Source: Trichomonas vaginalis G3 (taxonomy: Eukaryota > Parabasalia > Trichomonadida > Trichomonadidae). Taken from it: DNA of 64,000 nucleotides. Of the stretch, positions 58,539-64,000 are shown piece after piece; positions within the stretch are counted from its first letter, which is position 1, and each line of letters opens with the position of its first letter. The stretch spans positions 9,147,797 to 9,211,796 of the forward strand of contig NC_067204.1 in assembly GCF_026262505.1 (NCBI RefSeq), given 5' to 3'. The notes under the pieces are model-generated. The model searched no databases. It had not been told where the DNA came from and was given only the letters and a program-made list of their open reading frames with translations. The position numbers were made by a program, and so were the translations under genes.

Positions 58539-60881
58539 TTACTGAATAGATGCATAAAACCTATCCAAAAAGTCATCGAATAGTTCTGAGTCAGTTAATG
58601 GATCTAATCCGATGAGACCAAAATATTCGTTTTTAATTTCTTCATTTTGGGCAATTTCTGGAATTCCCGCAAAAATATCGTTTCCACAGTAATCGTGGTC
58701 GATGCAAAAAGCGTGGAATCTGATCAATGCGAACAAATCGTCGATCGAAATACGAATAAACTTCACAATATCCCATGTATGGAGTATTATTTCGTTTAAT
58801 TGGTCGGGATCTATGTAATCGTAGTAGTTCATGAAAAAGTCCGTAAATTTCGGTAAGGAATTCGGGAGATACCGGGCGTATTGGAAGGCCTCGATAGCGA
58901 ACTTGAAGAATTTGAACCGAATTTCGTATGGAATTACGTCTATATTGAGAATGAAAACATCGACCAAAATTAGAAAGTTTTCTATGAAAGATTTGAACTC
59001 CTGGACAATAATCAGCTTTGTTGCATTATGGAAAACGTCCGTAAAGCTCTCAAAAACCATTCTGAAAAATTCAGAATTATGAATTTCTTTTTCTTTGAAG
59101 ATTTTAATGATTGTTGATAGAGATTCTGGTCCGACTTGGAGCATGGAGTGTTCTTTGATCACATCCAAAGCGTTTTCTTCTGAAATGTAGAATAATACAG
59201 AAATAAACTTGGAAAGAGCGACATCATCCTCTTTAAACTCTTGTGTCTTTGATTTGAGGTATGTCATTAACGTATTGATAAGGTCTTCTGAGAAATTCTC
59301 TCTTCTAATTCCAAGAATACACTCCATCAGCAAAACTCCTGTTTGATCTAGCTGTATGATGTATTCTACTATGGCGTATAGTATCTTTGCATCATTTACG
59401 TAGTTTAGAAGTAATCCTACGCACCTCTGAAGCTGGTAATTTCCAGAATTCAGAAGATTTTCAATTAAACCTATATCAAAACTTATGGAATCCAATGATT
59501 TATCAATGAAATTATATAATAATGATATAAACTCTTCTTGTCCTGCATCAATTCGCTTTAATATCTGATGGAAAACGAAGTCAAGGTCAATTTCAGCATC
59601 TGGTTGGTGGATGATAAGAACTAAGTTCATAAATATTGAATTATGTATCAGTAACGAGTTTTCCGGTTCAATTTCAAAATAATCTGAGAAAATTTCTATG
59701 AAATAACTGTAATACGACGAATCAGGGAAATCCCGATGTATTCTCTCTAATATCTCCGTGAATGTCAATGCCACGGCCAGCTGATTCTCTTCGGTCATGT
59801 AAACAGATTGAATTTCATATAATTTTTTCAAATATTTTTCGGAATAAGGATTTTCCCATTTGTTTACGAACTTATCTAACAAGTATTCAATGTATTCCTG
59901 ATTAACGTAATCTTCGTCGCAATTATATTTGAAAATTAAATTTACAACGTCAGCAAAGCTTTCGTGTAACTCCAGGCGCACGTCTTCAACAATAGCAGCT
60001 CCTGCCATTGGCGGTCCATTCATAAGAATGAATTTTGCGTTGTTGAAAATTTCTGAAGTGGAATAATCGCCTTTTTTTAACTGGTAATGAGTGATTACAG
60101 CAAAGTTATACATGATCTGTTCATCGTTCTTGTAACTTTGTAAAAAACGATAGTAATCTGACGAAACAAGAAATTTGTAAACGAATTTGTAATTATCTGT
60201 GACTTTTGCTATGGCAGCCATTAATTCTAATGCATCTACCATTGTATCTAATTGTAAAAGCCCTTGTAAGGCGTATTTCCAAATTTCCTTTTTATCTGTT
60301 AATTCGTAGATCTCAACGATCTGCTTTAAGACGAAATAAATCTTTTTTGAAAATGGAGTAAAATGGCTTAAGAGATAAATCAAAATTGCATCAAATACTT
60401 CGTTTTCGGTCATATATGCAATAATATCGGCTGATCTTGGTGTCGGGTTCTGTATTAATGAAAGGAATTCTTCAAGAAAGGCTAATGATCGAGATACTTT
60501 GGTAGGAATGTTAATAGTATTAAAAAAGTTATATAAATCAGGCTCTAGTGTATAAATGATATATGCTTCAAGCTTATACGTGAGTGGGTTGATATCAGAA
60601 GCTAAAGCTACATAAACCTGATTTAATAAAAATAATTTTTGTTCATCGAGGAGAATTTCAAAATGATTTATGAGGTAATTCTCTATAATGGAAAATGCAA
60701 TAACTTTCATTTGATTTGGTACTTGTTCTTGAACAACTGAGATAGCCCATTGAAATCCTTCTTCAGAGTTTGAAAACTCGTATGATTCCTTGGATATTTG
60801 GACATATTCTTCACCAGGAATTTGTTTATGGCCGCATAAAACTTGTATGAAATTTGGAGAATTTTCTAAAATATCTGCCAT
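58539..60881 (-). CDS. Exportin-like karyopherin
   Basis: About 780 residues, all helical HEAT-type repeats. The N-terminal part, GFQWAISVVQEQVPNQMKVI, then AFSIIENYLINHFEILLDEQ, fits the opening of exportins such as exportin-T, where the second repeat reads F-x-LQ-x-LE and is followed by a short linker to the Xpo1-like region (TYKLEAYIIYTLEP). It is somewhat shorter than typical exportins. Such proteins carry cargo out of the nucleus with Ran-GTP. The start is ATG 60881 (MADILENSPNF), 8 bases after an initiator-like TCATTTTTTT; the frame extends further upstream but lacks support. A generic HEAT protein is the alternative. Confidence 0.6.
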   Translation of the reverse strand: MADILENSPNFIQVLCGHKQIPGEEYVQISKESYEFSNSEEGFQWAISVVQEQVPNQMKVIAFSIIENYLINHFEILLDEQKLFLLNQVYVALASDINPLTYKLEAYIIYTLEPDLYNFFNTINIPTKVSRSLAFLEEFLSLIQNPTPRSADIIAYMTENEVFDAILIYLLSHFTPFSKKIYFVLKQIVEIYELTDKKEIWKYALQGLLQLDTMVDALELMAAIAKVTDNYKFVYKFLVSSDYYRFLQSYKNDEQIMYNFAVITHYQLKKGDYSTSEIFNNAKFILMNGPPMAGAAIVEDVRLELHESFADVVNLIFKYNCDEDYVNQEYIEYLLDKFVNKWENPYSEKYLKKLYEIQSVYMTEENQLAVALTFTEILERIHRDFPDSSYYSYFIEIFSDYFEIEPENSLLIHNSIFMNLVLIIHQPDAEIDLDFVFHQILKRIDAGQEEFISLLYNFIDKSLDSISFDIGLIENLLNSGNYQLQRCVGLLLNYVNDAKILYAIVEYIIQLDQTGVLLMECILGIRRENFSEDLINTLMTYLKSKTQEFKEDDVALSKFISVLFYISEENALDVIKEHSMLQVGPESLSTIIKIFKEKEIHNSEFFRMVFESFTDVFHNATKLIIVQEFKSFIENFLILVDVFILNIDVIPYEIRFKFFKFAIEAFQYARYLPNSLPKFTDFFMNYYDYIDPDQLNEIILHTWDIVKFIRISIDDLFALIRFHAFCIDHDYCGNDIFAGIPEIAQNEEIKNEYFGLIGLDPLTDSELFDDFLDRFYASIQ

Positions 60882-61271
60882 AAAAAAATGAAGAGTTAAC
60901 AAAATAATTTTGATAGGTTCCTCTGTCTAGTGGCATTAAATTGCAATATCGCCACTTTTTTAAATTATAAACTTCCAATGAACTAATTTATAAGTTCAAC
61001 AAATTTCTCATTATGTAAAGCTCTTTCTTTGCCTGTTGGCGTATTTAAATGCCCGTCACTTAAATACACAACAAAATTTAATTTTGTCAATTGCTGGTAT
61101 CTATAGAGCATATTTTGATGAGAAATGACAAAGGGAAAAAATAAAAGTATATAAATGAACTCTGGTTGCATTAAAATCTGGAGAATATGCGGCAATTAAA
61201 AAAAATTAAGCATTTTCAATGAACCATTTATTTATTTACGGTAATTAAATGAAAGTTTTAATAAAAAACAA
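60882..61271. other. Intergenic, nothing recognised
   Basis: Holds the initiator-like TCATTTTTTTATGG (minus strand, 60891-60878) of the karyopherin gene and otherwise AT-rich DNA. A 70-codon frame at 60983-61195 (minus) has no support. Confidence 0.5.
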
Positions 61272-62208
61272 TCAAAATAAGCCTAGTTCAGTACCTTCGG
61301 TAAGCGTGAATATAAAGAAGGATGAGAAGTACCGGTAATGTTCAGATTTCTTGCATGTGATAACACTGCATGCTTTCACACAATCTCGATTAAGATGGCA
61401 TTCTTTATAAAGATGTTCAAGAAATGCTTCAGTCATGTTCTCGATGTCAATGCCACAAGTGAGGCGGATACAGTTAGAGAATGCATGTGTCTGGATAGTT
61501 TGAACGCAAATAGGTATGTTGATATGAGTGAGAGAAGTACAATCCGCGAATGCACGTCGGTAGATTGTTTCAACTGAATTATCTGGTATGAGGATGTTAA
61601 CAAGGTTCTTGCATCCGAGGAATGAACCTGCAGAGATATTACGTATTGTAGATGGTACATAAAAGAACTTACATGGTGATGCAGGAGGGAAACAAATAAG
61701 TGTTGTTTTATTCTTGTCGAATAGGGCGTTGTTATCAACTGTGAAGTACATGCTATCATTGCAAACAAACTGACGAAGTGATATACATCCTTCGAAAACT
61801 GAGTAACCAAGTGAATTAAATGAGCTATTTTCGCTAATGATGAATGTCTCAAGATTCTTGCAATTTTTGAATGCATAATTTGATATTGATTTTGTATCAT
61901 GAGGTACTGTAAAAGTTGTTATATTTGTATATCCAAATCCGTTTGTTCCAATTTCTTTGACTGAATCAGGTAAATTAATATAACGAAGTTTATTTGCTCC
62001 GTTAAATGCATTATCCGGAATAATAGAAATTGAAGGATTTCCTAAAAATGTAATATTTTCTATACCTGAATATAAAAACGCATTTGAACCAATACTTTGA
62101 ATTGTATCAGGAATCTCTAATGTTTGCAAGGAAGTACAGCCCCAAAAACAATTTTTCCAATCTTTGTGATATTTCTTAAAATGATTGTTTTTAATTTTGA
62201 ACAATATA
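61272..62208 (-). pseudogene. BspA-like leucine-rich repeat protein, C-terminal part
   Basis: Read from the mariner edge at 62208 to the stop at 61272, this part holds TpLRR/BspA repeats of about 23 residues: TSLQTLEIPDTIQSIGSNAF, KLRYINLPDSVKEIGTNGF, CKNLVNILIPDNSVETIYRR and SLTHINIPICVQTIQTHAF. BspA-like proteins are a huge trichomonad family, many on the cell surface. The end (FFIFTLTEGTELGLF) has no clear membrane span. Between 62208 and 62150 a different frame reads as a better LRR, and a T5 run at 62152-62156 is the likely slip point. The matching N-terminal part lies at 63511-64000. Confidence 0.8.
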
Positions 62209-63508
62209 GGGTGTCCAAAGGTGTGTTTAGCACAAACCTGAATACTGCGAATAGAAATAAACAAGTTACATATATATAAAGTTTATTTAAATATAATCAC
62301 CATTGGATTCAATCACGCGTTCGCAGCGATCGATCCAGGCTTGAAAGACACGCTTTAAATCATCATGAGAAAATTGCTCAAATTGCTCTCTTACAAAATT
62401 TTCAAGATCATCTGGACTCGCGAATTCGCGTCCTTCAGCTCTCTTTTTTAGCGTGCCGAATAAATAAAAGTCAGAGGGTGCAATATCAGGTGAATAAATT
62501 GGGTTTGGAACAACTTTGACATTGTTTTCCACCAAGTAATTCATTACCTTATGACTTTTGTGAACTCTTGAATTATCAAAATGAATTGCAAACTTTTGTT
62601 TTTGTTGTTTGGATTTCTCAAACTCATCAGAATTGATAATTTGAGTAAGAACATTGTCAATTAGATACTGAGCATTCATCGTATTAGGTTTTTAAAGAAT
62701 ATCAATTGCGATGATGCCATTCACGCCCCAAAAAACCGACAACATCATCATTGGTGTGTCAATTTTTTTCTTCGGGAATGTTTGCGGATTTTCATCCTTC
62801 GGGATCCACATGATTTTGGCTTCTGTTGCATATTGAAACCAAGACTCGTCCCCTGTTACTAAAAAGCGAAACTTCTTGGATTGATACGCACCCAATATAG
62901 AGAGGAGCTCTTTCGAAGATTGGACTCTAGATTTTTTTTGAACTGAATTAAGGTTGTGCGGAACCCAACGTGTATACGCTAGTTTGTAGTTCAAATAATT
63001 GTGCAGATAATAACTGACTGTTGTATGTGGTATCTTTGTCATCTCCTCTATCCTTCTGAGTGATGCTCTTGGGTCTTCATCTAGCGCTTGAAGAATTGCT
63101 TTGATTTTTCTTTGATCCGGCGATTTTTTGTCAATTTTTATGATGGGCGCCTTTTTGTTCATGAAGTGATACATCCTAACATGATACGTTACAGTGGAAT
63201 AGCTAGGAGCATCCATACCGAAGCATTTTACCAATGTCTCGTAGATTTTTTTACAGTCTTTGCATTTTTTTGCAAGAGCGAGGATGGTTTCTTTATGATT
63301 CATTAAAAAAATGAAAAAAATCCCACCAAAATTTCCCGCGAAACCGCCTCTTGTCTCAAAATTCATTTTATATCCCGGCATGGCGCCAAAATACAACATA
63401 CTCATCATATACATATATTCATATTTTTTATTATATATTTATAATCAGCATATATCTCCTTTAATAGTCTCATATAGAGCGCTGTGCTAAACGCACCTTT
63501 GGACACCC
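62209..63508 (-). mobile_element. Mariner element (Tvmar1-type) inserted in BspA-like gene
   Basis: The ends are inverted repeats GGGTGTCCAAAGGTGTGTTT with AGCACA (62209 onward) and the same at the right end with one difference (GGTGCGTTT). TA lies outside each end (62207-62208, 63509-63510), the mariner target duplication. The 1300-bp length fits the mariner family known from T. vaginalis. It carries one transposase gene on the minus strand with a nonsense codon and splits a BspA-like gene. Confidence 0.9.
62287..63414 (-). pseudogene. Mariner transposase, one nonsense codon
   Basis: From about Met at 63303 (MNHKETILALAKKCKD) the frame gives the two helix-turn-helix units of a mariner transposase, then LVTGDESWFQYATE (first Asp), HFDNSRVHKSHKVM (second Asp) and NPIYSPDIAPSDFYLFG (third Asp), a DD34D enzyme. 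A TAA at 62694-62692 between the first and second Asp halves stops the frame; the same frame resumes to 62287. About 339 codons in all. Without the stop, all catalytic residues would be in place. Confidence 0.85.
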
Positions 63509-63510
63509 TA

Positions 63511-64000
63511 TATATAAATGAATCTAATTCTATTTCTGTTCCTGCTGATCCTTCAAATATCACAGTTTCTAACGCTCCGCATCCATAAAATGTAACAGAA
63601 ATGAATCTGATATTTCTTCCAAAACGAACTTCTGTTAATTTTCTGCATGTTTGAAATGCATAGACATTAATAGTTACCAAAGAATCTGGAAAATAAATAG
63701 TTTTCAATGAATTGCAGTCCCTGAATGCATAATTTCCAATATATGTAAGATTATTTGGAAAATCAAATGTTTCAAGATTTCCACATCCCCAAAAAGCTCC
63801 ATTTAAAATTGAAGTTAAATTTGAGTTTGATTGGAAATTAATTGATTTCAATTTTCCAAGATAAGAAAAAAGGCCATTTGAAATAGTTGAAACTGAAGAA
63901 GGGATATCATAGTGTTCAAGTTCACTGAAACGCATATATATTACTGTTTTATTGCCATTATATAACAAACTTTGGTTAGCAAAAGCAAATGGTGCATCTT
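63511..64000 (-). pseudogene. BspA-like leucine-rich repeat protein, N-terminal side (runs off window)
   Basis: The frame is open from the right edge of the window (reading DAPFAFANQSLLYNGNKT) to the mariner insertion. Repeats include ELEHYDIPSSVSTISNGLF, NLETFDFPNNLTYIGNYAF, SLKTIYFPDSLVTINVYAF and ALETVIFEGSAGTEIELDS, the BspA/TpLRR pattern. The gene therefore starts beyond 64000. After 63511 the mariner element cuts it; the rest continues at 62208. Confidence 0.8.

Overview
The window looks like a piece of a parabasalid (trichomonad) nuclear genome, closest in style to Trichomonas vaginalis. It is AT-rich, its genes appear intronless, and several starts lie a few bases downstream of a TCA-type initiator (for example TCATTTTTC before the gene at 42419). 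It carries lineage-typical families: BspA-like leucine-rich repeat proteins, ankyrin proteins, tetraspanin, HEAT/ARM proteins, a mariner element, and Maverick-like DNA with a bacterial-type adenine methyltransferase. The species call is inference from these families and was not tested by a search.

Layout. 1-3530 is decayed Maverick/Polinton-like DNA: four hairpins, a fibre-like gene, capsid-like genes and a broken D12 DNA adenine methyltransferase. 3700-5410 holds an ankyrin pseudogene and a tRNA-Ser-like gene. 5411-22000 is mostly housekeeping DNA: an unknown protein, a possible SAPS protein, a DMT transporter, a myristoylated degenerate G protein, a Lys-rich protein, an ASH/hydin-type protein, a COMM-domain protein, an INCENP-like protein and a 1418-residue HEAT protein. 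A small TTAA-flanked MITE lies at 7927-8109. 23000-27150 is an ankyrin gene destroyed by a 2.4-kb TTAA-flanked DNA transposon and by growth of a 37-bp minisatellite, followed by a second TTAA MITE. 27650-29400 encodes a coiled-coil/Gln-rich protein with an internal TAG in a context like the leaky stop of tobacco mosaic virus. 29845-33830 holds a coiled-coil gene, an ankyrin relic with a MULE-like MITE, and an HSP70 pseudogene. 33826-48815 carries RhoGAP, a mini E2F-like protein, a TPR/J-domain co-chaperone, a SNF2 ATPase, tetraspanin, a short APC11, a single-bromodomain BET-like protein, an acid phosphatase and a large protein kinase.

49706-58097 is the most unusual part. Seven tandem copies of an ALK/LTK-like glycine-rich domain, plus one collapsed relic, all run on the + strand. 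In each full copy the long reading frame begins directly after a stop codon and has no ATG at its head: the first codon is CTG in six copies and ACG in one. Three copies are open for about 305 codons, three have one nonsense codon each, and one has an internal deletion. They could be silent donor cassettes, genes using near-cognate starts, or descendants of one start-less pseudogene.

58539-64000 has an exportin-like karyopherin and a BspA-like gene split by a 1.3-kb mariner (Tvmar1-type) insertion and running off the right edge. Cell-division functions recur (INCENP-like, APC11), as do chromatin and transcription functions (SNF2, BET-like, E2F-like), but as expected in this lineage there is no operon structure.
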